64,000 nt of DNA, from positions 186,001-250,000 of the forward strand of contig NZ_CP052757.1 of assembly GCF_009708005.2 (NCBI RefSeq), given 5' to 3'. This document shows, one piece after another, positions 9,401-16,411 of the stretch (positions within the stretch are counted from its first letter, which is position 1; the number at the start of each line of letters is the position of its first letter). The notes beneath the pieces were generated by a model. It worked only from the letters and a program-made list of their open reading frames with translations. It was not told the origin of the DNA and did not search any database. The DNA comes from Cellulosimicrobium protaetiae. Its GTDB lineage: Bacteria; Actinomycetota; Actinomycetes; Actinomycetales; Cellulomonadaceae. The position numbers and the translations under genes are program-made.

Positions 9401-9811
9401 GCCCGCGTACGCGGTCCAGTGCACGTCGTCGAGGACCCCGGCGGTGGGGTCGGCGCGGTCGAGCACGACCGCGAGCAGCATGACGAGCGCCGACGGGAGC
9501 TGCCAGACGAGGATCACGAACCACAGCGCGACGCGCCGTCGGCGCAGGAACCCGCTCGCGACGAGGCCGACGACGACCGCGGAGAAGAGCGACGGGTACG
9601 ACGGGACGTTGAGGACCGACAGCACCTCCGCCACGGGGCGCTCGGCGTGCCGCGCGACCGGCCGGAAGAGCAGCCCGAGCAGGAGCCAGAGGGCGTAGAG
9701 CTGCAGCACCCGCCCACCCCAGCGGGCGACGGCCTCGGCCCACGGCGACGCGCCGTCGGGCCGCTCACGGCGGGTGGGCGACGGTCCGGGACGTGGCGCG
9801 TTCGTGACCAT
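6491..9811 (-). CDS. lysX: Bifunctional phosphatidylglycerol lysyltransferase / lysyl-tRNA synthetase
   Basis: Encodes 1106 residues, close to the mycobacterial LysX length. Order: seven or so transmembrane segments (about residues 30-290), a cytosolic GNAT-like lipid aminoacyltransferase domain (about 310-620, with EYFATRDDRD and RHGEDERGFSM), an OB-fold anticodon-binding domain (about 680-790) and a class II LysRS catalytic core. The core shows motif 2 in NFRNEG with downstream HNPEFT, and motif 3 in GLGLGVDRIYM. The enzyme charges tRNA with lysine and transfers it to phosphatidylglycerol, lowering surface negative charge and giving tolerance to cationic peptides. The ATG at 9811 gives a sensible N-terminus; an upstream open frame to 10048 is unlikely to be translated. 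The esterase follows 2 nt later. Confidence 0.93.
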   Translation of the reverse strand: MVTNAPRPGPSPTRRERPDGASPWAEAVARWGGRVLQLYALWLLLGLLFRPVARHAERPVAEVLSVLNVPSYPSLFSAVVVGLVASGFLRRRRVALWFVILVWQLPSALVMLLAVVLDRADPTAGVLDDVHWTAYAGGAVGLVLTVVLIAARRAFPARIARGAWWAAGLVLLLGISLAAAIVTALLWVVPSSLDTPAERIGWATGVSVGLSPHEEPFAIDGSAPGWLALVGGLVAGAALLLAVVVFLRTGPRDAARPPDEELALRRLLLEHPSDDSLEYFATRDDRDAIFSADGRAAVSYRVVSGVVLAAGDPLGDPASWPDAIDRTLTFARRNGWAPGVVSASEKGARAYRDAGLAVLTMGDEAIVETREFDLAATSMRPVRHAVARPRREGYTVRLRRQREIPADELAALARAADEWRHGEDERGFSMALERLGSPRDPRVLVVTAHDRDGEPRGLLTFVPWGRKGVSLDYMRRSPDALPGVTELMISTLASEGAGMAIDRVSLNFAMFRGLIEQGESVAANPWQRFLRRLVLAASRWWQLDQLYRSNQKYEPRWRTRYLCYAAPAQLTSVTVAAGQAEGFVPLWPAPRTARAGAGASADAELGTAVREQEDALLALDVPTQRLTDQERARRAKLDVLAAAGMPAYPVGVPRTHRLVQVDELLLGHVVSVSGRVVRLRDLGGVCFAVLREENHERQVLLTADGAADLALWRRVVDLADQVSVTGTVVRSRTGELSVHAESWVMASKSLKAPPDKFRGLADPETRMRLRHVDLALDTTASVTLRGRSAAVHALRTSLVERGFIEVETPILQRVHGGANARPFRTHINAYDMDLYLRIAPELFLKQLAIGGIERVFELGRNFRNEGADATHNPEFTSLEAYQAFGDYTTMRHLTRELVVAAAVAVHGDAVSRRPDGSEVRLDGEWPVVTVHDAVSRAVGAEVTPDTPEPELHALCARFGIEVGEDETHGAVVNEMYDRLVEGQTVEPTFYTDFPVETSPLTRVHRRDPRLAERWDLVGFGAELGTAYSELIDPIDQRERFTQQSLLAAAGDPEAMEIDEDFLSALEFAMPPTGGLGLGVDRIYMTIIGASIRETLAFPFVKPQRRS

Positions 9812-9960
9812 GCTCGACCCCCGGTCCGGTCCGCCCGCGGGCGCGGGCCGCTCGTCCGAAGGTACGACGGCGCGACGCGTCCCGCCCGGCGACCCGCGTC
9901 CTGGGCGAGGTGACGCGTGGCGGCTCCCGCGGAGCCCGGTCGCGCGCCGCGAGCGGCGGT

Positions 9961-10332
9961 TCAGCGGGACGCGCACCCGACGCAGGTCCGCGCCGTCGGG
10001 CGGGCCTCCAGGCGCCCGACGGCGATCGGCAGCCCGCACCCCTCGCACACGCCGTACGTGCCCGCGTCGAGGCGGGCGAGCGCGGCGTCGGCCTCCTCGA
10101 CCCGCCCCGCGGCGTCGCGCGCGAGCGCGTCCACCTGGGCGCGCTCGAACGCGATGGTCGCGCCGTCCGGGTCGTGCTCGTCGTCGGCGTTCGAGTCGCG
10201 CGAGGCCTCGACGATGCCCGCGACCTCCGCACGCAACGCACGCAGGCGCGCGGCGGCGTCGGCCCGGACGGCGCGCAGCCGCGCGCGGGCGTCGTCGTCC
10301 GGGACGGGCGCCCGGCGGTCTGGTGTCGTCAT
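9961..10332 (-). CDS. TraR/DksA-type zinc finger protein
   Basis: Encodes 123 residues: a charged N-terminal helical hairpin (about 14-85) followed by a C4 zinc finger made from CEGC (96-99) and CVGC (117-120). This is the layout of DksA/TraR proteins that insert a coiled-coil into the RNA polymerase secondary channel and change promoter kinetics. Actinobacterial members are often short and their targets are not well defined. It lies 150 nt upstream of lysX in the same direction; divergent from the oxidoreductase gene. Confidence 0.85.
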   Translation of the reverse strand: MTTPDRRAPVPDDDARARLRAVRADAAARLRALRAEVAGIVEASRDSNADDEHDPDGATIAFERAQVDALARDAAGRVEEADAALARLDAGTYGVCEGCGLPIAVGRLEARPTARTCVGCASR

Positions 10333-10518
10333 CTCGTACCCCTCAACGTCGCCGAGGGGGTGAATCCGTCCCGGACGGGCAGTCCTGCCCGTCGTCGTCG
10401 CATGACATCCGTGGGCGGCGGATGGAAGAGTGGAACCTGCCCGGCCGCCCGGGCCCGCCGCGATCTCGCGCTCGCGGCGTGCGACCGACGTCCGACGACG
10501 AGACCACAGGGGGTCCGC

Positions 10519-11448
10519 ATGAGCACGGTCGTCGTCTTCGAGGCCTTCGGCGGGCCGGAGACGCTGCGGGTCGACGACGAGGAGGTCGGGGAACCCGGGC
10601 CCGGTCAGGTCCGCGTCGCGAACCGCGTCGTCGGGGTCAACCCCGCGGACCTCAAGCGGCTCGCCGGGTCGTTCGGGGGCCGCGTGCCCGGCGTCCTGGG
10701 GTTCGAGGCCGCGGGCGTGGTCGACGCCGTCGGGCCCGACGTGCCCGACCTCGTCCCGGGTGACGAGGTCGTGTGGCACGGGACCGGCGCGCAGCGCGAG
10801 CTGTCGCTCGTGCGCGCCGACCACGTCCGGCGCAAGCCCGCGTCCGTGCCCTTCGCGCAGGCGGCCGTGCTGCCGGTCGCCGCGGCGACCGCGTTCTCGG
10901 CGCTCGTCCAGGCCGACGTGGGCGAGGGCGACGTGGTGCTGCTGCACGGCGCGAGCGGGGGCGTCGGCTCGGCCGCGGTCCAGATCGCGACCGCGCTGGG
11001 GGCGCGCGTCGTCGGGACGGCGTCCCCGGCGAACCACGACTACCTGCGCGGGCTCGGCGCGACCCCGGTGGCGTACGGCCCGGGCCTGGTCGACGCGGTG
11101 CGCGGCCTGCCGGACGGCCTGGACGAGGTGAGCGTCGTCGTCGACCTGGTCGGCTCCGCCGAGACGGTCGCGGCGACGGTCGCGCTGCTCGGCGACGACC
11201 TCGCCCCGGCGAGCGCCGAGGACCCGCCGAGCGCGGTGACGATCGTCGGGACGGACGCGTCGCGCGCCGCGGGCGTCGTCGACAAGGTCGACGCGAAGGG
11301 CGCGCTCGACGAGGTGCTCGCGCTCGCGGAGGACGGGCGGCTCCGCGCCGAGGTCTCCGCGCGGTTCGCCCTGGCCGACGCAGCGGAGGCGCTCCGCCTC
11401 GTCGCCGGCGGGCACGTCCGGGGCAAGGTCGTCCTCGACGTCGGGTGA
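10519..11448 (+). CDS. MDR-family NADP-dependent oxidoreductase (quinone oxidoreductase-like)
   Basis: Encodes 309 residues of the medium-chain dehydrogenase/reductase superfamily. It has a GroES-like N-terminal domain (about 1-120, with GVNPADLKRLAG and PGVLGFEAAGVV) and a Rossmann domain with the LLHGASGGVGSAAVQIA dinucleotide-binding turn near residue 145. The structural and catalytic zinc cysteines are absent, so it belongs with the zinc-free quinone oxidoreductase-like enzymes that reduce quinones or enones with NADPH. It is somewhat shorter than typical family members. Single gene, divergent from the TraR/DksA-like gene. Confidence 0.88.
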   Translation: MSTVVVFEAFGGPETLRVDDEEVGEPGPGQVRVANRVVGVNPADLKRLAGSFGGRVPGVLGFEAAGVVDAVGPDVPDLVPGDEVVWHGTGAQRELSLVRADHVRRKPASVPFAQAAVLPVAAATAFSALVQADVGEGDVVLLHGASGGVGSAAVQIATALGARVVGTASPANHDYLRGLGATPVAYGPGLVDAVRGLPDGLDEVSVVVDLVGSAETVAATVALLGDDLAPASAEDPPSAVTIVGTDASRAAGVVDKVDAKGALDEVLALAEDGRLRAEVSARFALADAAEALRLVAGGHVRGKVVLDVG

Positions 11449-11498
11449 CCGGGCCGGAGGTCCCGATCGTTTGTGACGCTGGGCACAAGCTTGGCCGA

Positions 11499-11522
11499 GG
11501 AACGGCGGAATCCCGCCGTTCC
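11499..11522 (+). terminator. Hairpin after the oxidoreductase
   Basis: Ten-base perfect arms (11499-11508, 11513-11522) around a 4-nt loop, 50 nt past the stop codon and upstream of the next lipoprotein gene. Confidence 0.55.
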
Positions 11523-11583
11523 CGGGCGGACCGGCCGGGAATCTCCTTGCGCCCCCCGCGCGCGAGAGTGTGAAATCGTTACC

Positions 11584-12048
11584 ATGCGTAAGCTTCTTGC
11601 CGCTACCGCGGCGCTTTCCTGTGCCCTCCTGCTGGCGTCCTGCGCCTCGCCGACCGACCCGGCGAGCGACGACACGGCGACCACCCCCGCGACCGAGACC
11701 ACGACCGAGGCGGCCCCGGAGGTCACGCCGACCGTCGTCGCCGTGACCACCACGTGCAACACGTTCTACAGCGGCGAGTACTCCGCCGAGCGCCTCGTCA
11801 CCGAGACGACGCCGCTCCTCGCCACGCCGGACGACGAGACCGCCGCCGCCGCGATCTACACCACGCGCGAGCGCCTGGCCGCCGTCCAGAACTTCGCGGA
11901 CCCGGAGCTCCAGCAGAACCTCAACGGGATCAAGGCACCGTTCGAGGCCGCCGTCCAGGGCGAGACGATCAACACGTCGACGCTCCAGGACTCTCTCGAC
12001 GCCTTCCGTGCGCAGTGCGTCGAGGCCGGGTACGCGTTCGCGTCCTGA
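11584..12048 (+). CDS. Lipoprotein, unknown function
   Basis: Encodes 154 residues with a classical lipoprotein signal: MRK, a hydrophobic core and the lipobox LLASC with the cysteine at residue 20. A Thr/Ala/Glu-rich linker (about 22-55) leads to a small, mostly helical domain with two cysteines (TTCNTF, AQCVEAG) that may be disulfide-bonded. No family recognised. There is little room for a leader: the upstream stretch from TTGCGC near 11547 to the ATG suggests a promoter with a very short or absent 5' UTR, which is inference. A terminator hairpin follows. Confidence 0.8.
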   Translation: MRKLLAATAALSCALLLASCASPTDPASDDTATTPATETTTEAAPEVTPTVVAVTTTCNTFYSGEYSAERLVTETTPLLATPDDETAAAAIYTTRERLAAVQNFADPELQQNLNGIKAPFEAAVQGETINTSTLQDSLDAFRAQCVEAGYAFAS

Positions 12049-12069
12049 CCACCCGCGCCGCGGTCCGAG

Positions 12070-12098
12070 CGGCCCGTCCCTCACCGAGGGGCGGGCCG
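12070..12098 (+). terminator. Hairpin after the lipoprotein gene
   Basis: Thirteen-base arms (12070-12082, 12086-12098) pair with a single G-T wobble around a 3-nt loop, 21 nt past the stop codon. Confidence 0.6.
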
Positions 12099-12179
12099 TT
12101 CGTGCGTCCGGGACCGACCGCACCTCGGCGCACCCTCCGGCGCGGGGCGGGGCGGCGGCGTCCGTGGGAGCATCCGAGG

Positions 12180-12671
12180 ATGCCCGTGGTCGAGTCCTCG
12201 CTCGTGGTCCCCGTCGACCCCGCGACCGCGTTCGCGGTCTCGCAGACGACCGGAGTCGTCCGCCTGCGATGGGACCCGTTCATCCGGAACCAGCGCTTCC
12301 TCGACGGCGCGACGACGCCCGCGAAGGGCGTGCGCACCTTCACCCGGCACCGCAGCGGGCTGTCGATGGTGAGCGAGTACGTCTCCTACAACCCGCCGAC
12401 GAACGTCGGGATGCGCATGGTCCGCGGGTCGTGGTTCTTCGAGAACCTCGCGGGCGGGTGGCGCTTCGCCCCCGACCCGTCCGGCGGCACGCGCGCCACG
12501 TGGCGGTACTCCTTCCGGTGCCGTCCTCGCTGGCTCGCGCCCCTCGCCGAGCGCGTCGGCTCGTGGGTCCTCGGTCGCGACGTCGACCACCGGATCGCGG
12601 GCTTCGCGCGCGGCTGCGCCGACCCGGTCGTCCTCGCCGCGGTGCGCGACAGCCCTCGACCGTCGCCCTGA
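12180..12671 (+). CDS. SRPBCC-family (START-like) protein
   Basis: Encodes 163 residues with the pattern of the polyketide-cyclase / START-like helix-grip fold: an N-terminal strand (VVESSLVVPVDPATAFAV), Trp-rich central strands (GSWFFENLAGGWRFAP) and a long C-terminal helix. Such proteins bind small hydrophobic ligands; the ligand here is unknown. No signal peptide, so cytoplasmic. Convergent with the sigJ gene, with only 51 nt between. Confidence 0.75.
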   Translation: MPVVESSLVVPVDPATAFAVSQTTGVVRLRWDPFIRNQRFLDGATTPAKGVRTFTRHRSGLSMVSEYVSYNPPTNVGMRMVRGSWFFENLAGGWRFAPDPSGGTRATWRYSFRCRPRWLAPLAERVGSWVLGRDVDHRIAGFARGCADPVVLAAVRDSPRPSP

Positions 12672-12722
12672 TCGGGCACCGCTGCCGACAGCGACGCGCG
12701 TGCTCGCCGCCGCCCGGATCCG

Positions 12723-13595
12723 TCACCGCGCCAGGACCGCCTCGGCGGCGACGCGCTCGAGCTTGTGCGGGTTGGCGACCGCGAAGAGGTGCGTGATGCG
12801 GCCGCCATCGACGGTCACGGCGACCGCCGTGGCCAGCTCGCCGTCCAGCTCCAGCAGCAGCCCTGGCGCACCGTTCAGCCAGACCGTCGCCGCCGTGAGC
12901 ACGCCCGGGGTCTTGCGCACGCCGCCCACGAGGAACGCCGCGACCCGCTCGGCGCCGACGACCGGCTTGCGTGCCGCCCTGGCGAGGCCACCGCCGTCGG
13001 CCACGGCGATGACGTCGGGAGCGAGGACGTCGAGGAGGCCCTGGAGGTCGCCCGTGAGGACGGACGCGAGGAACCGTTCGACGACGCGCTCCTGCTCGGT
13101 CCGGTCGACCTGGACGCGCGGGCGCCGCGCGGCGACGTGGCCGCGCGCCCGGTGCGCCACCTGCCGCACGGCGGCCGGCGACTTGCCGACCGCCTCGGCG
13201 ATCTCGTCGAACGGCACGTCGAACACCTCGCGCAGCACGAAGACCGCGCGCTCGGTCGGGCCGAGCGTCTCGAGCACCGTGAGCATCGCCATCGAGACGC
13301 TCTCCGCGAGCTCGACGTCCTCGGCGACGTCCGGGCTGGTGAGCAGCGGCTCGGGCAGCCACTCCCCGACGTAGTCCTCCCGGCGCCGGGCCAGGGTCCG
13401 CAGCCGGTTGAGCGACTGCCGCGTGACGATCCGTACGAGGTACGCGCGGGCGTCCCGCACCTGCTCACGGTCGACGTCCGCCCACCGCAGCCACGTCTCC
13501 TGGACGACGTCCTCCGCGTCGGCGGCGGAGCCGAGCATCTCGTAGGCGACGGTGAAGAGCAGGCTGCGGTGGCGGACGAAGGGGTCGTCGCTCAT
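12723..13595 (-). CDS. sigJ: SigJ-type ECF sigma factor
   Basis: Encodes 290 residues. Region 2 is near residues 5-75 (LGSAADAEDVVQETWLRW), region 4 near 105-165 with the helix-turn-helix FDEIAEAVGKSPAAVRQ, and the C-terminal 120 residues form a SnoaL/NTF2-like domain (LDVLAPDVIAVADGGG) typical of SigJ/ECF41-like factors. In this class the C-terminal domain, rather than a separate anti-sigma factor, modulates activity. The start ATG overlaps the stop codon of the carboxymuconolactone decarboxylase gene by 4 nt. ECF41 factors are characteristically paired with such redox or decarboxylase-like genes, which fits the arrangement here. Confidence 0.92.
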   Translation of the reverse strand: MSDDPFVRHRSLLFTVAYEMLGSAADAEDVVQETWLRWADVDREQVRDARAYLVRIVTRQSLNRLRTLARRREDYVGEWLPEPLLTSPDVAEDVELAESVSMAMLTVLETLGPTERAVFVLREVFDVPFDEIAEAVGKSPAAVRQVAHRARGHVAARRPRVQVDRTEQERVVERFLASVLTGDLQGLLDVLAPDVIAVADGGGLARAARKPVVGAERVAAFLVGGVRKTPGVLTAATVWLNGAPGLLLELDGELATAVAVTVDGGRITHLFAVANPHKLERVAAEAVLAR

Positions 13596-14191
13596 GCGTC
13601 CGACCCTACGGCCGGAGCCGCCGCGAGCGACCGGGGCGCGAGCGGGGGCAGCCCGCACGACGCCGCGAAGTGCTCGGACCTGATGCCGAGCGCGATGTTG
13701 GAGCGTGCCGTGGCGTTCATCAGCCCGACACGGGCGGCGAGCTCGACGAGCCCGGCCGGCCCGAGGTCGTCGAGGAGCGCGGCGGACAGCTCGTCCGTCA
13801 CGGTCGGGGGCGTCTGGCACATCGCCTCCGCGTACTCCAGCACCCGCCGCTCGACGGGCGTGAACAGCGCCGACTCGCGCCAGCGAGGAACCTCGCGCGC
13901 CTTCACCTCGTCCAGCCCCTCGTTCCGGGACCGGAAGTAGTGCAGGTCGAGGCAGAACTCGCAGCCGATGGTCGCCGCGGACGCCATGGCCGCGAACGTC
14001 GCGAGGTTCGGGTCGAGCCGGTCCCACTTCTCGGACTTCCGCCCCACCCCCATGAGGTCCTTGAAGACCGCGGGGTGGTGCCAGAGCACGCCGATCGACT
14101 CCGGCACCTCGCCGAACATCGAGCGGGTCGCGCGCTTGACCAGGGAGCCGTAGAGCCCGGTGACCTCGGTAGGCGGCACTCGTGTCGTCAT
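13592..14191 (-). CDS. Carboxymuconolactone decarboxylase-family (AhpD-like) protein
   Basis: Encodes 199 residues of the AhpD/CMD fold. The CxxC redox pair and downstream histidine are in GCEFCLDLHYF (about residues 78-88), the signature of alkylhydroperoxidase-like members that reduce disulfide or peroxide substrates. The ATG at 14191 follows an AGGAGA ribosome site; a longer frame to 14254 has an Arg-rich N-terminus and is less likely. The gene is translationally coupled to sigJ (ATGA overlap), and co-expression with a sigma factor of this class suggests it is both target and partner in a redox response. Confidence 0.88.
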   Translation of the reverse strand: MTTRVPPTEVTGLYGSLVKRATRSMFGEVPESIGVLWHHPAVFKDLMGVGRKSEKWDRLDPNLATFAAMASAATIGCEFCLDLHYFRSRNEGLDEVKAREVPRWRESALFTPVERRVLEYAEAMCQTPPTVTDELSAALLDDLGPAGLVELAARVGLMNATARSNIALGIRSEHFAASCGLPPLAPRSLAAAPAVGSDA

Positions 14192-14281
14192 GTCTCCTCC
14201 TGCGTGTCTCGGTCGTCCCCGCGCCGCGCCGACGGGGTGTCGGGCATGAGACACCGACCGAGGTGCGGGTGTGACATGACG

Positions 14282-14338
14282 CCGAGAACGACATGGGTGC
14301 CGTTATCCCGTGGATAACGGCACCCATGTCGTGTTCGG
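14282..14338 (-). terminator. Long near-perfect palindromic hairpin after the symporter gene
   Basis: The inner 21-bp stem (14288-14308 with 14312-14332) is perfect around a 3-nt loop, and after one mismatch five more pairs extend it to about 27 bp. It contains a lower-GC core (GTTATCC/GGATAAC) unlike its surroundings. It lies 22 nt past the stop of the symporter gene, and no T tract follows. Confidence 0.65.
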
Positions 14339-14360
14339 GCGAGGAATCGCCTGGTCGGGG

Positions 14361-15881
14361 TCAGGCGGGGGCGCCTACCGGCTCCTTCTCGCCCGACGGC
14401 GTGGGCTTCGTGGTCTCGGCCGGTGCCGTGGCCTCGGTGGTCGCCTCGGACGACGCGTCGTCCTCGTCCACGAAGAGGTCCTCGGCCGTGGCGGCCTCGT
14501 ACTGCTCGAGGTCGAGGATGCCCTCGCGCTTGGCCACGATGGTCGGCACGAGCGCCTGGCCCGCGACGTTCACCGCGGTGCGGCCCATGTCGAGGATCGG
14601 GTCGATCGCGAGCAGCAGGCCGACGCCCGCGAGCGGCAGGCCCACGGTCGAGAGCGTGAGGGTCAGCATGACGATCGCGCCGGTGAGGCCCGCGGTCGCG
14701 GCGGAGCCGACGACGGACACGAACGCGATGAGCAGGTAGTCGGTGATCGACAGGTCGATGCCGAAGATCTGCGCGACGAAGATCGCCGAGATGGCCGGGT
14801 AGATCGAGGCGCAACCGTCCATCTTGGTGGTCGCGGCCAGCGGCACGGCGAACGACGCGTACTCGCTCGGGACACCGAGGTTGCGCTCGGTGACGCGCTG
14901 CGTCACGGGCAGCGTGCCGATCGAGGAGCGCGAGACGAACGCGAGCTGGATCGCGGGCCACGCGCCCTTGAAGTAGCTCGAGATCTTCAGACCGTTGGTG
15001 CGCAGCAGGATCGGGTAGACCACGAACAGCACGACCGCGAGGCCGACGTAGATCGCGACGGCGAACCACGCGAGCGACGCGAGCGACGTCCAGCCGTACG
15101 CCGCGATGGCGTAGCCGATGAGGCCGGCGGTGCCGATCGGCGCGAGGCGGATGATCCACCACAGGACCTTCTGCACGATCGCGAGCGCGGAGCGGTTGAA
15201 CGCGAGGAACGGGTCGGCCTTCTTGCCCGACTTGAGCGCGGCGATGCCGATGACGAGCGCGACGACGAGGATCTGGAGCACGTTGAAGCTCACCGACGTG
15301 CTGGCGCTCGCACCGGCGTCGGTCACCTCGACCTGCGTGCTCGCGCCGAGGCCCAGGACGTTGCCCGGGATGAGGCCGTTGAGGAAGTCGAGCCACGTGC
15401 CGGTGCGGCCCGGCTCGGACGCGGCGTCGAGCGAGACCGACGCGCGGTTGCCCGGCTGGAACAGCAGGCCCAGGCCGATGCCGACGGCCACGGAGATCGC
15501 GGCGGTGATGGCGAACCACAGGAGCGTCTGGCCGGCGAGGCGCGCGGCGTTGGTGACGGTGCGCAGGTTCGCGATCGACGCGACGATCGCTGTGAAGATC
15601 AGCGGCGGCACGACGGCCTTGAGCAGCGTGACGAACGACGAGCCGATGGTGTCGAGCGTGGTCGTCAGGCCGTTGGGGACCTCACCGGCCGCGTCCTGCG
15701 GGCCCATCGCGAGGGCGACGGCGCCGAGGCCGACGCCGACCGCGAGGCCGAGCAGGATCTGGACGCTGAACGAGGGGAACCGGCGCTTCTTCTTCGCGGG
15801 CGGCGTCGCGGACGACGCGTCGTCGGTCCGGTCGGTGGAGGTCGCCTGCGGCGAGGCGGCCTTCGAGGGTGTCGAGGACAC
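14361..15881 (-). CDS. Dicarboxylate/amino acid:cation symporter (DAACS), possible cystine importer
   Basis: Encodes 506 residues, with a Lys/Arg-rich cytoplasmic N-terminus (KKKRRF near residue 33), eight hydrophobic segments and two re-entrant loops, followed by an acidic tail. Family signatures are SRSSIGTLPVT (serine-rich HP1 loop), ATTKMDGCASIYPA (TM7, where DAACS usually has a NMDG-type motif) and the HP2/TM8 region SVVGSAATAGLTGAIVM. It couples import of an anionic or zwitterionic substrate to Na+ or H+. The GTG at 15881 has an AAAGGT ribosome site 6 nt upstream. A leader peptide gene ending in a Cys codon (16114-16197) and several stem-loops precede it, so cystine rather than a C4-dicarboxylate may be the substrate, as for TcyP of this family. 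Confidence 0.88.
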   Translation of the reverse strand: MSSTPSKAASPQATSTDRTDDASSATPPAKKKRRFPSFSVQILLGLAVGVGLGAVALAMGPQDAAGEVPNGLTTTLDTIGSSFVTLLKAVVPPLIFTAIVASIANLRTVTNAARLAGQTLLWFAITAAISVAVGIGLGLLFQPGNRASVSLDAASEPGRTGTWLDFLNGLIPGNVLGLGASTQVEVTDAGASASTSVSFNVLQILVVALVIGIAALKSGKKADPFLAFNRSALAIVQKVLWWIIRLAPIGTAGLIGYAIAAYGWTSLASLAWFAVAIYVGLAVVLFVVYPILLRTNGLKISSYFKGAWPAIQLAFVSRSSIGTLPVTQRVTERNLGVPSEYASFAVPLAATTKMDGCASIYPAISAIFVAQIFGIDLSITDYLLIAFVSVVGSAATAGLTGAIVMLTLTLSTVGLPLAGVGLLLAIDPILDMGRTAVNVAGQALVPTIVAKREGILDLEQYEAATAEDLFVDEDDASSEATTEATAPAETTKPTPSGEKEPVGAPA

Positions 15882-15901
15882 GGGTGACCTTTCGGGGTGT
15901 C

Positions 15902-16063
15902 GCGGGCGCACGAGCGCCCGCACTCGGGAGAGGGGCTCGGGACGTCGTCGCGGGGTGCCGGCAGCAGCGGACCCAGGCAGGCCGGCCGGACGACGAGAGG
16001 TCGTCCAGGAGGTCCTGACGGTGCGGGGCGCGCGGGTCAGCGGCTCAGGTCACGAGCGTGACC
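15902..16063 (-). promoter_or_regulatory. Candidate attenuator region between leader peptide and symporter
   Basis: Three short stem-loops lie in the leader RNA between the leader-peptide stop (16114) and the symporter start (15881): 16048-16063 (6-bp stem), 15988-16006 (7-bp stem) and 15902-15921 (perfect 8-bp GC stem, 4-nt loop, ending 21 nt before the GTG). Alternative pairing among them driven by ribosome stalling would fit transcription or translation attenuation. The stems are visible; their regulatory use is inferred from the leader peptide. Confidence 0.45.
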
Positions 16064-16113
16064 CGGGTCCTGACGAAGGCTGCGGAGGCGGAGGTGTCAG
16101 CGGCGACGGGGGG

Positions 16114-16197
16114 TCAGCGACACAGCGCGCTGGCGACTCGACGGAGGTCGACGTCGCGGCGCTGGGTGAGCTGCCAGGCAGGCACGCTGACGAACAC
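16114..16197 (-). CDS. Cysteine-type leader peptide upstream of the symporter
   Basis: A 27-codon reading frame starts at GTG 16197 with a GGGAG ribosome site 9 nt upstream and ends at TGA 16114. The C-terminal part, TQRRDVDLRRVASALCR, matches the pattern of actinobacterial putative leader peptides (LTRRRHVDL-RV-SA-CR), which sit in front of cysteine, sulfate and thiosulfate-related operons. The single Cys is the penultimate codon, as expected for ribosome stalling when charged Cys-tRNA is low. The next gene downstream is the DAACS symporter. No other role is likely for so short and conserved-looking a peptide. Confidence 0.78.
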   Translation of the reverse strand: MFVSVPAWQLTQRRDVDLRRVASALCR

Positions 16198-16261
16198 GAA
16201 GGTTCTCCCGGAACGGTGGGTTCTCGCTGAAACACGGGCAGACGGACGCCCGCGGCAACCG

Positions 16262-16267
16262 ATCATA
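16262..16267 (-). promoter_or_regulatory. Candidate -10 box of the leader-symporter transcript
   Basis: On the minus strand the hexamer TATGAT stands out in GC-rich sequence, about 65 nt upstream of the leader-peptide start codon. A good -35 at 17 nt is not evident, so this is a tentative promoter. Confidence 0.4.
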
Positions 16268-16347
16268 CCTGCTCGTACCCAACGACCCGCCCACGGCTCG
16301 GTATTCCCCTCGACCCACGCTCGCGCCGCGAGACGGCGACCACCGGC

Positions 16348-16406
16348 CGAGAGAGCGACGCCCAGCACCGATCTCAGGGGTCGGGATGCTGGGTGTCGCT
16401 CTCTCG
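16348..16406 (-). terminator. Long hairpin after the penicillin-binding protein gene
   Basis: Twenty-base arms (16348-16367, 16387-16406) pair with one G-T wobble; the 19-nt loop can form a further short stem. It begins 6 nt past the PBP stop codon, so it is the terminator of that gene and insulates the symporter promoter. Confidence 0.65.
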
Positions 16407-16411
16407 AGAGG

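Noticed and set aside
6800-9913. A 1037-codon open frame on the plus strand
   Set aside because: Antisense shadow of lysX with biased composition and no domain.
14282-14338. The palindrome as a transposable or REP-type element
   Set aside because: Only one copy was seen in the window and no flanking direct repeats; a terminator is the simpler reading.
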